Assembly: GCF_003711515.1 (NCBI RefSeq)
Contig: NW_021167085.1
Coordinates: 2,070,452 to 2,134,451 of the forward strand
Length of the DNA: 64,000 bases
Origin: Sodiomyces alkalinus F11
Lineage: Eukaryota > Ascomycota > Sordariomycetes > Glomerellales > Plectosphaerellaceae
Reading direction: 5' to 3'
The translations under genes and the position numbers were made by a program. The notes beneath the pieces are model-generated. The model saw only the letters and a program-made list of their open reading frames with translations. It ran no database searches and was not told the origin of the DNA. This document shows positions 20,235 to 33,110 of this stretch, in pieces (position 1 is the first letter of the stretch; each line of letters starts with the position of its first letter).

Positions 20235-23200
20235 GTTGGACGACGATGATGTATGAGAAGAAAGGTGAGGTAAGTGTGATCAAGTGCCGCTGGTTGTCTG
20301 GGAAAGGCGGTGGTATCGGTGGTATCGGTGGTATACGAAATCTCGTAGAAGGAGACACGGATGGGGGTAGAAAGGGAAGATGAGGTCAGAGGCGAGTAAC
20401 ACACAGAGACTAATTTTCGTTGGTTCGGGCTCTAACGCAACCGTCCAAACGAAGCAGAACGAAAGTCAAAAAGAAGCACTAAGAGAGTAGAGACGACGAG
20501 TTGAAAGGTCACAGATGGCCGAAGCTCTACGCTCTCCTGCGCCTCGAATTGTTGCGTCCAGTATCGGTCTCGTCGGCGACAAGCGACGAGGGCTGGCTCA
20601 AAAATACGGATAGGCGACGGACAATCGCGTGTTGCGACGAAGGGATTCGACGGACCAGCTGTGGATTTGATCATGCGTCCGATTCCGTCGAGAATTGTAA
20701 AGTTCAGCCTGTCAGCCCGTTTTCGCTGGTCAGTTTTGGGCGTATTGTGTGCTATGTGCGCGATGGGATATCGGTATGTGGTGATGGTGGTATTGGGAGA
20801 AACGGCACACGTCACTGAAAAGTATGACGTTGCAGGTTCTGGGACTTTAAAGAAAAAAAAGAAAAAAAAGAGGAAGGCAAAGAAAAGCACAAACGTCAGG
20901 GAAACGAGACGGGGGAGGGGGGGGGAAGCGGGTACACACAGTCTTGTCTTGAGTGCTGGGGTCAGGATCAGAATCGGACACGTACCGTGAATACGCAACC
21001 CCCATACTGGGTACATGGCGTTCTACGAATATGGGCGTTTGATAATACGCGATGAAAGTGCGGAGTGCCCGTCTCGAACCAATACGCGTGGTTCCTTTTG
21101 TCGACCTAGTTGGGAAGGCAATTCTCTGTACACTGTGTACTTACGAGCGTGTGTGGGGGGTGGCTGGGACGAGAGTGTATATCGACAGGGCCATGCACTA
21201 TCCTTTACGGCGCCCCAGACAGTGTATCGATACTCCGTACCGTTTCCGGGTCGTTTCGTCCTGTCCCCAGCCACAGTGCGGAGCCGGGTCCACATCGCGA
21301 GTCGTAGCCCATGCACCAAAATATACACGTAGAGTACACGATTATTATTAATTCACGATGAAAGTCCTAAAAACCTACCTTAGGTTGCCTAACGCGCTTT
21401 TCTTTCTCCAAACCGGCTGTCTAACCAGTTAAGACTCTTTTCCTTGGGCGCCTACACGATTAGTAGGCATATATTTTATATAGTAGGAAACATAGGTCCA
21501 CCGTCCAAGGGTACCTTAGCTTTGACCATAATACGGGAGCACTATAGGCACAACCCTTGGGTAATCAACTTTGCCCAACGCTATTTCTTTTTCCACGGAG
21601 TACCTAGGCTTAAGTGGAGCACCCACTAGCCCACTCTAACAGTCCCAACGCATGTTACTACGGAGTACAGTGCACAGTATATATACTGTACGGAGTGTTC
21701 TCTCCACCCGGCGAGGTCTATTAACCATCACGACCCCTGTACGAAATATTGTGCATTCCCTTCTTTGTCTCTCCAGTTATTGCCGTCATATCTCGTCGTT
21801 TTCTCTCTCCGTTTCTATATACTTTGGTCAGTTGAACTGTAGTCTCCTTGGTACTTCTCCTGAATCCAAACATCCTCACAAACTTCGAAATAAACGCTAC
21901 AAAATTGACGTCCATCCAGCACTTTCAGGATGCAGCCCCAATCTCTACTAGGGACGTTTTCAACACATTCGTTCTAGGACAAGGGAAGATTCGTCTCGAA
22001 GCACGAACCACGGATAACTAATCACCTGGAGTCAAGTACGGATACAAATCCATTTGCCATCAGTGGAAGCCCTCGAGCCACTTTTTTATTTGTATTTTTT
22101 AACAACAAAAAAGGTCGCCTCGGGAGACCTCGCCATTGTTCACATTGCGGTGCCATGTCACCGATCGACAATGCTTTTACTCCTTTTCTTATCGCTTCAG
22201 GAGTTGCGATGTGGACTTACACCAGCCAAGGATGCCTGGACCGGTCTACTTTGGAATTTCTAAACAAACTCCCACCCGTCTTGTACATCGTACGAAGTAC
22301 GTGGTGAGCCTTCGATTCGACTTGCGCCAATTGACGACCTCGCGTCGCTTGTTCGCCGACACACCGGCAGGAGCTGGGGTCTTCGACCGAGCCAAGAAGA
22401 CCACTGGGGTCCAAATGCTGATAATTGCGAAGTACCTATTTCGTGGATTCGTCGAAAAGGCACATCACAAGTTAGGTAACACAGTGTGTCGGTACTCCGT
22501 TGGTCTTGACTCTGTGGCAAATCAACACCCACCACTGTACACCTCTACCAGGGTTTAATAGGTTAGCGTGTGACTACGCCCCACGTCTCCATCGCTCATT
22601 GGATTAGCCAGCAGATCCGTACTTTTCCACCTATTTTATATGGATAGGTATAAAGGCATATGACGATTTTAAGGACGATCGTGGGACTATCGTAGGAAGT
22701 GAAGCTATCACGACCTTATTAACTACCTAGATTAGTAATGGTGGTGGTAGTAAGGTAGTTATAGTGGTGATAGTGGGGATAGTGGCGAGATATACACGTG
22801 TAGTAAGTAGTCTTATTCAAGTATAGGTACTTATAAATACTAATATATTTCCTATATTAGGGTGTACTTCTACCCCACCGGGATCCCCTGTTATCCTTAA
22901 CCAGTTATATTCGTTTGTATACGCACTAACCCATTAAATTCTGGTAGAGGTGTACTAGGATTGGTGGATACTTTGTGGTTTAAGGACGACGTCGCATCGC
23001 CTGTTCCCCGCTCTTGAGGTTTGAGCACCTCCTTATGAGTGGCCGTCTAAGTCATTGCGTCAGAGTACTAAGCCTGTTTTGGATAACGTGGGAGTCGTCT
23101 CCGTCAACCTTTCACACCGTTTCTTCTCTGGCAATGTCGCGATGTCGCGCTAGTGTCTCTCTCCCAGTGTGTTGCACACTCATCTTTGCCGTCTTCCAAG

Positions 23201-24634
23201 ATTACCGGCACCCCCCACTTCGATCATAAGGCCGTAAATCCTCCAAGAGCATGAAAGAGGAATTGAAAGTGAGCATCAGTAGTGTACCGGTATTGTTGAC
23301 TCTACCCCCTCTTTTGTGTCCCGCCGGAAGGCAGAAAGAAACGGTAAATCGAATACATGACGTCACGGAATGCAGGCAAAAACTCTGTCTCAGAATGACA
23401 GGTCAAGGTACAACAACAACAAGCACTGCCGAGGGACGGGGCTTAAGGTAATTAGGTATCCGTACTTCGTAGGTCGGTTGGAATGAAACGGAACCGACAT
23501 CCGCCCACACGCTTGGTTCCGGTCTAGCTCATTTCCCGGGTCTCCATGACGTAATTACATTCCGTCGGTATGCACTCCTTTTGGGCGTGAGAACAGAGTG
23601 AATATTCACCAACGAAGTTCTCAGGGGCACAGCCAGTTCCCCTAATAACCACCCTGGCACTGAATATCTGCTTGTAAAGAAGGGTGAATTAGGGCTTGAC
23701 GGCTACCGACGTTGATGTACGGCTCTCCTATCAGACCTGACAACCAATTACCTTAGTGTACATACACTCCGTAAATGTAAGCTCGCGGTAGTTCGTCGAG
23801 GGCCTTCAAGGCCCTCGACATTTGAAGTTTCTAATGTTTGCCCAGATTGATGAACGCATCAAATATGGAGTTGCCTTGCTCTTGGTAATGTCCCAGATTT
23901 TCATGCAAACACTTCGTACTGGCCATTGGTGCCATCGTGGGGGGGGCGCACCTTTTGCTTACCCAAGCGTGCGGGTAGCCACCTGCATCTTTTGAGATTC
24001 GGGATCTTGGTTCATTTGGTCTTCCTTTATTAATAGGGCTGGTGATGACGGCTGACATGACCAGCTCATTGCCAGAATCTCTCTATTTCGCTCTCTGAAT
24101 TCCTGCAGACTCATTTGTCGAAGTCGGGGACTACCTTGCTTGGCGTAGGATGTCCACTACGGTGTATTGTCCCGCCCCGATACCGTCGACTGCCTTAATT
24201 ATCTGTTACCGACAATTGTTTTGTCAAAAACGGTAACAATTACGGGGTGGGCTAATGCGCATCTCGGTGCTAACCGACGGTGGGGGGAGGGTTCTTTTCC
24301 TTTTTTCTCCATTCCTGAGGTGGTCAGTCGAACTGTCGTGTTTTCCACGCGAGGACGGGACGCGATTCGGTCCGTACCTGGAATTCAATCGGTTTCTACG
24401 TAATTGCACGTCCTTATCCGCCGCCTGCATCATGGCTCTAATTTTCCATATTTTCCCATTGAAGCTTTCGTCTCCCAATAGCAGCGATCACAGGATTGTT
24501 CGTCTCCTGAAATGTCGTCCTAAGTGCAGTCGACCCTGGACATTTCAGTGGCATGGCTCCGACCCTTTTCCTCTTTTATTCCCCTTTAGTGTAGAGCAGA
24601 AAAGTGAACGGGAATGACCGACTTGTGCAGACAG
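20235..24634. other. Gene-poor block upstream of ATF1
   Basis: The first 800 bp or so, pyrimidine-rich on the minus strand, are likely the ATF1 promoter and long leader, with an A/G-rich run at about 20849-20885. Beyond that, to 24634, no reading frame resembles a known protein. The stretch 22620-22870 is AT-rich with many tandem-like GTGGTGATAG variants and looks degraded. GTAC-type words are frequent (TACTCCGTAC 21231-21240, TACGGAGTAC 21659-21668, TACGAAGTAC 22291-22300, TACTTCGTA 23463-23471). Confidence 0.55.
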
Positions 24635-25482
24635 TCAGAGCTTCTGGCTCCTCTCGACCGTAGCATCTGACCTCACTCGATTCACTTGAAAGCCTCGCCG
24701 TGGAGCGTGGATCCGAACCGCACCTTTGGGCCCAACAACTTCAATAACGACCTTCGTCTTGTCCAGCCCAATCAGTTTGCCAACCTCTCGATGAGGCGAT
24801 CCAGTATCAGTCGGCCACACTTGAACCTCGTGTCCGGGCTTCAGGCCCTCCTTCACGGCAACGAGGTTCTCTCATGTCGACTTCGTTCAAATCATCCTCG
24901 TACCCTGTAGACCAGTATCTCCTCTGCGGCTTCCTCCCCTGTTACCGTCTTGGGCTTGTCCATCCGGGTCTTCGCTGCGGTCACGGCATTCTGGAACCGT
25001 GCAATCCACGAATACACTCGCGGGTATTGTTCGGGGCCAAAACGCCCAGAAGGCAGGGCTCCGGACGGCGGCGGGAAAGAGGCCCGTCTCAGTCGTGAGG
25101 ATGGAGAGGAGACGTTCTAAAGAGTAGGACTCGGGCCGCGAGTCTGAATATTCACCCAGGCGAGGGAGATGCGGGAAGAGGGACTCGAGCTTTGGGGAAA
25201 TGAGGCGCATATCAAGGTAAATATCACGGTTGATAGCAAGCAAGGGAATGCGACGATACGATATACCGAGTGCGGAGAGATCGGGTCGGGGGAGGAGAGG
25301 TGGCTGGATCTGTGAAGAGTGAGGAGCCATGCGTTGCGGGAAGAATAGAGACAGGGGAGGGCCCGTACGCATTGGGAGAAAGGTATACCGCGAAGGAAGA
25401 GATACCACACGATCCTTCTGGCGTAAGGGGAGTAAGTATAGTGCTAGAGGATGAGTCTCTTGCTACCATCTATGACAGTCAT
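24635..25482 (-). pseudogene. Broken glutathione S-transferase-like gene
   Basis: Fragments of one fungal GST-like protein family (about 400 residues when intact) are spread over three frames in the right order. After the ATG at 25482 the first frame has an in-frame TAG (25446-25444), exactly where a Tyr would be expected, then YSPYARRIVWYLFLRGIPFS, a typical GST N-terminal strand-helix. A second frame carries LGISYRRIPLLAINRDIYLD and SLERLLSILTTETGLFPAA. About 100 residues of the middle are missing. A third frame resumes with EQYPRVYSWIARFQNAVTAA and TRMDKPKTVTGEEAAEEI, and the C-terminal piece is GHEVQVWPTDTGSPHREVGK. One nonsense codon, frameshifts and an internal deletion mean it cannot make the full protein. 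Confidence 0.75.
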
Positions 25483-26451
25483 CTTAGGTGAGACTAAAGC
25501 TTGATCAACAGACCGCTGAGGGTGAATTTGAGATTGAGGATACACTCAAGGTACCGTGATGTTCCAGCTCGGATGAGCCCGTATCAATGGACGACTTCGA
25601 TTCGGTGTATGTACTTCAAATTAGAGCAATTCAAGTCGATGTTGGCTCCTGGTGTGAATGTTGCATTGTTGAAGACGTCGATGTAATCAGACCCCGCGAT
25701 TGAATGCTCTCGAACCTCGGTGCGACCAGCCCATAGCAGTCTTCACCGTTCTCCTCCAGACACGTGCATACCCATTGGGGGTTCACGAGGAGATCGCCCC
25801 TTTTATTTGGCTTTCTTCTATTTAGCTCGTATTGAATCGGGCAGTCGATAGTATTACCGAGTTCGAAATGGATGCAACTCGTGGCTAATACATACACGTA
25901 TGGATACGTAAAACCATCCGAGCTGTCAACCCCTTAGACAACCCAAATGGCCACCCGTGCTCACAACACAGCAATATTCGGCATGTATCTTGGAAAATGT
26001 GCAAAGGATCCAGGGGTCCGTCTTAAATAAGAACCATAAAATATGAGTGTGCCGTGTGATGGTAACTTCAAGCTTCCGAGCACGTCCCGTGCGTAAACCT
26101 AGCTCGGGGAGTTAAAGAGAAATAGGATCACGTGTTGTCTCACGTGTCGTAGCGTGTGTAGCGCGTACCGGGAACCCGACCGCCTTCCCAATTGACTAGC
26201 CCACACTGCCGTTGGCGGGGGCGGGGCAATATCCTGAGTCACGGTGCCTGACCTAGTGAGCGGCAACTCGGCGAGGGGAAAAAAATATCCATCGACTTCC
26301 GGTGTCTTCATTTTTTTTGGGTCACGGAATCTTTGTTGTCAACTTCAAAGGGCGTCAGAGACCACCTCCTCGTCGACCCCTCATCTCAAACGTGGTGATA
26401 CGTTCTCCTCCACCAAAATATTGGCACGTGGGAAATTGCTGTCGTCCAAAG
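25483..26451. promoter_or_regulatory. Intergenic region upstream of isoleucyl-tRNA synthetase
   Basis: No gene is supported here. The final 300 bp before 26452 should be the promoter and leader of the tRNA synthetase gene. Confidence 0.4.
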
Positions 26452-29400
26452 ATGAGCATCAGCTTCCCCAAGACCGAGGAGGAGACCATTCGCTTCTGGC
26501 GAGAGGTTGATGCCTTCCAGACGCAGCTTCGCCTGACTGAAGGCTGCGAGCCCTTCACTTTCTATGATGGGCCTCCTTTTGGTATGTGATAGTCTTCCAT
26601 CTCACTGTTTAGGGGAGTTGCAGCTTACTGACTCACCGGCGTTCAGCTACTGGTACAATACCTTCTTTTCGCTTCAATCGCGTCCCCTAATTATCTTCAT
26701 TATCCCCTAACAGGCGTACCGCAGGCCTTCCCCACTATGGTCATCTCTTGACGTCCACGATCAAGGATATCATCCCCCGGTATTGGGCAATGAAGGGATA
26801 TCATGTCAGTCGACGATTCGGCTGGGATACCCATGGCCTACCCGTTGAGTACGAAATCGACAAGAAACACGGCATGTCGGCCCAAGATGCTGTCGCAAAG
26901 ATGGGCGTTGCCGCCTATAATGCCGAGTGTAGGGCCATCGTCATGAGATACGCCACCGAGTGGAGACAAATAATCGAGCGTTTGGGTCGCTGGATCGACT
27001 TCGACAATGACTACAAGGTTGGATTCACCCGAAAGCTTAGCCCCGGCAATTATAAACTACCCAGGCTGACATAACGTGTCGCTGTCTCGCAGTCTATGGA
27101 CGTCACTTTCATGGAGTCGTGCTGGTGGGTATTCAAGGAGCTCTTCGAGAAGGAGCAAGTATATCGTGCCTACCAGATTATGCCCTACTCGACCGCCCTA
27201 GGCACCCCTCTCAGCCAGATCGAAGCGAAGCAGAACGAAAAGATGACCCAGGACCCCGCCATTCTTGTTTCCTTCCCAGTCGTCGGACAAGAAGGCGTAG
27301 ATGCGTCCTTGGTCATCTACACGACCACGCCTTGGACCCTTCCGTCCAACCTTCTCATTGCCGTCCACCCCGAGTTCGAATATGTCGAGTTCCTCGACGA
27401 GAAATCGGCCAAGAAATACATCATCATGGAGAGCGGCCTGCCCTCTTTCTATGGGAAGGATTTCAAGAAGGCCAAGTACAAGATTCTGAGGAAGTTTGTT
27501 GGGAAGGACCTGATCGGTTGGAAATACGAGCCACTCTTCCCCTACTTTGCCGAGTCGTACTCGGAGTGCTTCCAAGTCATTGGCGCAGACTACGTGGAGG
27601 CAGGTGAGGGTACAGGCCTCGTCCACCAGGCTCCGGCTTTTGGTCAAGAGGACTACGACGCCGCCATCGCCACTGGGTTTATCAGTGAGAAACGCCTACC
27701 GCCCTGCCCTGTGGACCAGAAGGGCCATTTCACAGCCGAAGTGCCGGAGTACGCGGGACAACACGTCAAGGCGGCGGACAAGGCCATTCTGAAGGACTTG
27801 AGGAAGACTGGCCGTCTCCTGGTGGAAAGCCAGGTCTCGCACGTTGACAAGTTCTGCTGGCGCTCAGATACACAGCTCATTCGAAAGGCCGTCTCATCTT
27901 GGTTTATCCGGGTCACCAACTCTGTCCCGGAGATGCTCTCGAATCTGGAGTCCACCAACTGGGTCCCCTCCTTCGTCAAGGAGAAGCGGTTCGGCAACTG
28001 GATCGCCAACGCCCACGACTGGAATGTCTCCCGCAACAGGTATTGGGGCACGCCGCTCCCGCTCTGGGTCAGCGACGATTTTGAAGAGGTCATCTGTGTT
28101 GGGAGCAGGGACGAGCTGAGGGAGTTGAGTGGCTACGATGGGCCGCTCGACGACTTGCATCGGGACAAGGTTGACCACATCCAGATCCCGTCCAGGAAAG
28201 GCAAGGGCATGCTTAAGCGGGTGGATGAGGTTTTCGACTGCTGGTTCGAGTCGGGAAGCATGCCATACGCCTCGGTGCACTACCCCTTTAAGAACGCCGA
28301 CACTTTCCATGGCGGCCGATTCCCGGCAGACTTCATTGCCGAAGGTCTCGACCAGACCCGAGGCTGGTTTTATACCCTGAGCGTCCTCGGAAACAAGCTG
28401 TTCCAGGTGTCGCCGTTTCGGAATTGCATCGTCAACGGCCTCGTCCTTGCTGCAGACGGAAAGAAGATGTCCAAGAGCCTCAAGAACTACCCCGATCCCA
28501 GCTCCGTCATAAACGAGTATGGCTCCGATGCCTTGAGGCTCTATCTTATTAACTCCCCCGTGGTCCGGGCCGAGCCACTGCGCTTCAAGGAATCCGGTGT
28601 CAAGGAGGTCGTATCTAAAGTTCTACTGCCGCTCTGGAACAGCTACCGGTTCTTCTACGAACAGGCACTGTTGTACAAGAAGAACACAGGCGAAGAATTC
28701 ACTGCCGACCCTTCGTTCACGGAGGGCAAGGGACTGGAGAACGTCATGGACCGGTGGATCCTTGCCGACTGCCAGAGCATGCTGCAGTTTATCGACCAGG
28801 AAATGGCTGGATACCGCCTGTACACGGTCGTTCCACGGTTGCTTCAAGTGCTCGATAACCTCACCAACTGGTACATTCGCTTCAACCGCAAGCGGTTGAA
28901 GGGCGTGGCGGGATTGGGCATCGAGGACACCAAGGCTGCATTGAATACGCTCCTTCAGGTTCTCTACACCTTGGTCCGGGCTTTGGCGCCTTTCACCCCC
29001 TTCATCACCGAGCACATCTACGGGCTCCTGAAGCCCTTCCTAGGGGAGCTCCTGGCGCAGGCCCCCGATTCGAGAAGTGTGCACTTCCTTCGCTTCCCGA
29101 CAGTTCAACAGGCGCTATTCGACGAGGTGATTGAGAGAAAGGTGTCGGCCATGCAGAAGGTCATCGATCTGGGACGAACGGCAAGAGAGCGCCGCACCCT
29201 CAGTCTGAAGACGCCGTTGAGGTCCATTGTCGTAGTTGCCGACGAGCAGCACCTGTCCGACGTGGAGTCGCTCGTGGACTATGTCAAGGGAGAGCTCAAC
29301 GTGCAGGAGGTCATCCTGACCACCGACGAGGCGAAGTACGGCATTGTCCTAGAGGCCAAGGTGGACTGGCCTACGCTGGGCAAGAAGCTCAAGAAGGATG

Positions 29401-29924
29401 TGCAGGTGGTGCGCAAGGCGCTGCCGAGCCTCTCTCAAGAGCAGCTGAGGAATTATCAGGTTGAGAAGACGATGACCATTGGCGGGATCCAGCTCGAGGA
29501 GAACGACTTGGAAATCGTACGAGTGATCTCTAAGACCGACGGAGTAGACGGCAAGGCTGCAGTGGAACAGTCGAAGCTTGAGGCGGCCTTCTCGAACGAT
29601 GTCATCATCCTGCTCGACACCGACGTTTCGGCGGAAGACCTGGTTTACGAGGGCCTGGCGCGTGAGGTGATCAACCGGGTGCAGAGGCTGCGCAAGAAGG
29701 CAGGCCTGGTGCCCACGGACGAGGTCCACATGCAGTATGATGTGACTGCGAATCCCGAAAATGTGGACCTGGACAAGGTCCTCGATACCAAGGAAGAGCT
29801 CTTCGTGAACGCTCTGCGGGGCACGCTCCAGCCATTGGAGGGAGCGTCAGGAGAGTCGGTCATCTTAGAGGAGGAACAGACTATCGGTGCACTGAGGATG
29901 ATGCTACGCCTGGCCCGTATTTAA
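26452..29924 (+). CDS. ILS1: Cytosolic isoleucyl-tRNA synthetase
   Basis: This enzyme charges tRNA-Ile in the cytosol. Four exons (26452-26581, 26647-26652, 26725-27017, 27093-29924) give 1086 residues, the normal length for the eukaryotic cytosolic form. The class I signature HYGH is at 49-52, preceded by DGPPFATGLP. The adjacent WDTHGLPVEYEIDKK segment and the editing domain follow, then KMSKS at 601-605 (ADGKKMSKSLKNYPDP) and the anticodon-binding region (NLTNWYIRFNRKRLKG). Exon 2 is a 6-nt micro-exon coding within A44-T45-G46. Intron 3 has a less usual GTTGGA donor. No mitochondrial presequence is visible, so this is the cytosolic enzyme. Confidence 0.96.
26647..26652 (+). other. ILS1: 6-nt micro-exon of ILS1
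   Basis: CTACTG lies between CGTTCAG and the donor GTACAA. With G from exon 1 and GC from exon 3 it encodes GCT ACT GGC (A44, T45, G46), reproducing the near-invariant PPFATGLPHYGH. Skipping it keeps frame but removes Ala-Thr directly before the ATP-binding HIGH motif. Confidence 0.87.
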
Positions 29925-30708
29925 AGAGGGTCCGGGGGTAGGGGTTTGCTCCATCGGGGGCGGCCTGTAGAAGTCGGTGAGCGAGTTTTGACGCATTGTT
30001 CTACTGTCGGTAGAAATGACTTTTATGATGCAGCTAGAGCCGGCCATGACCAACAGATGGTCATGTCGCATACCTTAAATAATAAGACGTTGCCTTAGTC
30101 CAATAACTTCTTTTCGTTTCCTAACAGGCTTATTTGAGGCAAGGGATGTGGGGATACGTACAAGACCACGATTCGGAAGAATATGGACACCAACCTTGGT
30201 ACTCAATGTAGGGTAAGTGATCCGATAGTTTATACATTACGTATAGCGCAGACAACTGTACGGATAGACGTTGTGGTTTGCGTTGAGTTCCGAGCTCTGT
30301 TAGTGTCAACCGGTGATTCACCAAACGGCAGCTATCCGGGAGGAGACGTGCATCGAGATTGTGGTACTTCGGGCACGTTACAAACCAACCAGATAAAAGT
30401 CGGAGTACGGAAACCGCTCGCCCAACCACAAACAAACAAGGTTACAATGAAACTCGGCCCTCCATCCATCAGCTGAAAGGTAGAGAATCCGTCGATTGGA
30501 TTATACGATTATCCTCATGAATTTGTCTTCGTTTTTGTGTCTAGGGTGAACCCTTCTGCTGTGTACAGTCCATCCTGATCACTCCTAGCAGGGACCCGTA
30601 GCTTCACCTTTCACCGCATAAACATCCCGACCGACATCGAAATTCGTCCCTCGACCTCAGGACCCCAACCGACGCACCGCCCTTATCGCACATCCCACAT
30701 CTCGCGAC
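29925..30708. other. Intergenic region
   Basis: This contains the 3' UTR of the synthetase gene and the promoter and leader of the next gene. No gene is supported. Confidence 0.45.
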
Positions 30709-32164
30709 ATGCGGCCTGCTACAATTCTGGGACTCCCATCGTCCCTATTACTGCTGGTCGCAGCCCAAGTCGAAGCCCAGGAGGCACAGCGCAACCCCAC
30801 GGCCATCCGCAAAATGCCCCTTGATTCTTCGGAGAAGCTCTTTCCCGAATACCTGTCCTTCTCAAACGACCAAGAGGACGCTTACAGAGCGTCGCCGTTT
30901 CTCTCCCCGCGCGAGGCCGTTCTAGCTGCCCGGTTGCAGCTGTCCGTTGAGGAAGAGAGTTCGCTAGCAGCCAACGTCAGCACCACGTGGCCAGGCGGTA
31001 GGCGGTACCGGCCGGCTTTCCAGTTGCACCAACGAGGAAATAGCTGGAATGGTGTAGGCGACGGAGCCGGATGGGAGCTCCTCAGGAGGGCGAGGGAGTC
31101 GTTGAATGCGTTGGAGGGCAGGCATACATGTCCCGAGGGGATGAAAAACTGCGGCGACATCGGGGAGCCCAATAAGTGTTGCATGAGCGGCGAGAACTGC
31201 GTCGAGGTGGAAGATCCGAGCGTCGGAAACGTTGCATGTTGTCCCCAAGGTGCAGAGTGCGGAGGACCTGTTGGATCGTGCCCGGATGGCTCGCCGAGCT
31301 GCTCGACGGAGCTCGGGGGAGGGTGCTGTATCCCGGGATTTGTGTGTCGGGGTGTGGGATGTGAGTGCCATAGTTTTTTTTCCCTCTCCTTCTGGCCCCC
31401 TTCTTTTCTCCTTCTGCATGATGTCTGGGAACATACACTGATTAGAACGTACTCCAGGCGTCCCGAGCCCTCCTGCTGTCCCTTCATCAACATCAACATC
31501 AACATCAACAACATCTCAGTCCGTCACGACCGTGACACGCACGTCGACGACAACTGCGGACGGCGGCGGGCTCTCGACGGTCGTTGTTACCGTTATTGTC
31601 ACGGAAAGCAACGAGCCAAGCCCCGTGACGAGCACTAGGACAAGTACGGTCACTCCTTCCACTTCCAACTCCGCGGCCATCCCTCCTTTCCGACCGACCT
31701 CTACAGAGAGTGAAACTACAGAAACAACTACGGCGGGGACGCCGGGCGACTACTGCCCAACAGGCTTCTACGCCTGCCTGGCTCGCGACGGCGGTGGGTG
31801 CTGTCGTACAGGTCGAGATTGCGGGACAACCGACTGCCCGTCCACACCGTTAACGACCATCGTGACGGACGGTGCAACCGTGGTGGTGCCAATAACGGAC
31901 GTGCCTACCGGGTCCGAGCAGACGACGGAGTCATGCGCGAGTGGGTGGTTTCTCTGCGGTCAGGATGCTGGTCCTGTGGCAGGTTGCTGCCCGAGCGGGT
32001 ACAGTTGCGGGACAGCGAGTTGCTCGACAGTCATCGGGAGCCAGACAGCCGAGGTCCAGAAGCAGTTTCCTGATTCGGGAGCGGCCAGGTGGAGTTTCGG
32101 TGGTTGGGCCATTGGCATGACAGTTATGGCAGGAGCTATCGGCGGTGGCTTCATTGTGGCATAA
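30709..32164 (+). CDS. Predicted GPI-anchored Cys-rich, Ser/Thr-rich surface protein
   Basis: Two exons (30709-31360 and 31458-32164) give 452 residues. There is a signal peptide (about 1-23, LLLLVAAQVEA), an N-terminal region of unknown fold, and three closely spaced Cys clusters with a CCxxGxxC-type pattern (CCMSGENC, CCPQGAEC, CCIPGFVC). A long Ser/Thr-rich linker follows, with two more clusters (CCRTGRDC, CCPSGYSC). The C-terminus is hydrophobic after a small-residue stretch (WAIGMTVMAGAIGGGFIVA), as in GPI-modified proteins. It probably sits at the plasma membrane or cell wall. A CATCAA/CAACAT hexamer repeat at about 31486-31511 encodes alternating Ser-Thr in the linker. I do not recognise a named family, and the function is unknown. 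Confidence 0.85.
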
Positions 32165-33110
32165 GGTAGGTAGGGGTGGGATTGACTTTGATATACCGAA
32201 GCAGGCACTACCACGGAAGAGCACATGACTTGGCTTCAAATCGGAAGTGGCTCTCGAAAAGTTACATTGTTGAGAGTAAGGGACTAGACACGTCATTAGA
32301 CAGTTCCTCTGGACTCGATGAGTAACCTCGAGGGAAGTTAAAAGGAAATTACTATCCCCAGAAGCCCTCCGTTCTCACTATCACCAGGAGAGGGTAAGAT
32401 TCGAGCCACAGGTCCAGGCACGTACGGAGTAGTCTGGTTACTCCCACTTCTGACACTCTCCCCTGGTTAACGCAAGTGGCCCCCTGCAGGAAGTGCATCT
32501 CAGAAGGAGTCGCCCATCATATTTGACACTCCGGCGATTTGGAGTTCCCCTCCTTCTCCTTGTATCCTGTTTTCTTGTCTCTGCTTCCTGCCCTCCCGTC
32601 GACGACCACAACCTACAACTGGATAACAGGGGCTGGCCGTCATAACCATGCTGGTGTCAGGCCAGAGCAACTACTTTCCAGGGGGCGGGGGGAAGAAGCC
32701 ATAACCATAATCTCGTCGCTCTGTGGCCCTTTCCCTCCTAATTCTCTTCCACAATATCCAGCTATCCTTCGGGTATTTCTCCCGCCTCGTCGGTCAGGAT
32801 TCAATTCTTCCTCTTCTCGCCTTCTTCCCCTTCTGCACTCATCTTCGTTCGTCACCATATCTGCCAGCCTCTTCTCGGCCATTGCTAACACATCCATTTT
32901 TGCTCTCCTCGACTCCTTACTACAGCATTCATCTTGTCATTTCATCATCTTCACCGCGCACGCCGTATTCTCTTCAACCTCGGCAACCACCAGTCACCTT
33001 GGTTCGCAATTTATTCGTCTCGGAGGTTTGTCTATAACGTCCCAGCCTCTCCAACGCTGCCATGCTGTTAACAAACCTCTTCCCAGTTGTTCTATCGTGA
33101 TAAGCCAGTC
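32165..33110. other. Intergenic region between two surface-protein genes
   Basis: A long open frame runs through 32539-33110 but has no ATG start and a composition typical of a pyrimidine-rich leader, so I treat it as promoter and 5' UTR of the gene at 33111. One TACGGAGTA word lies at 32423-32431. Confidence 0.5.
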
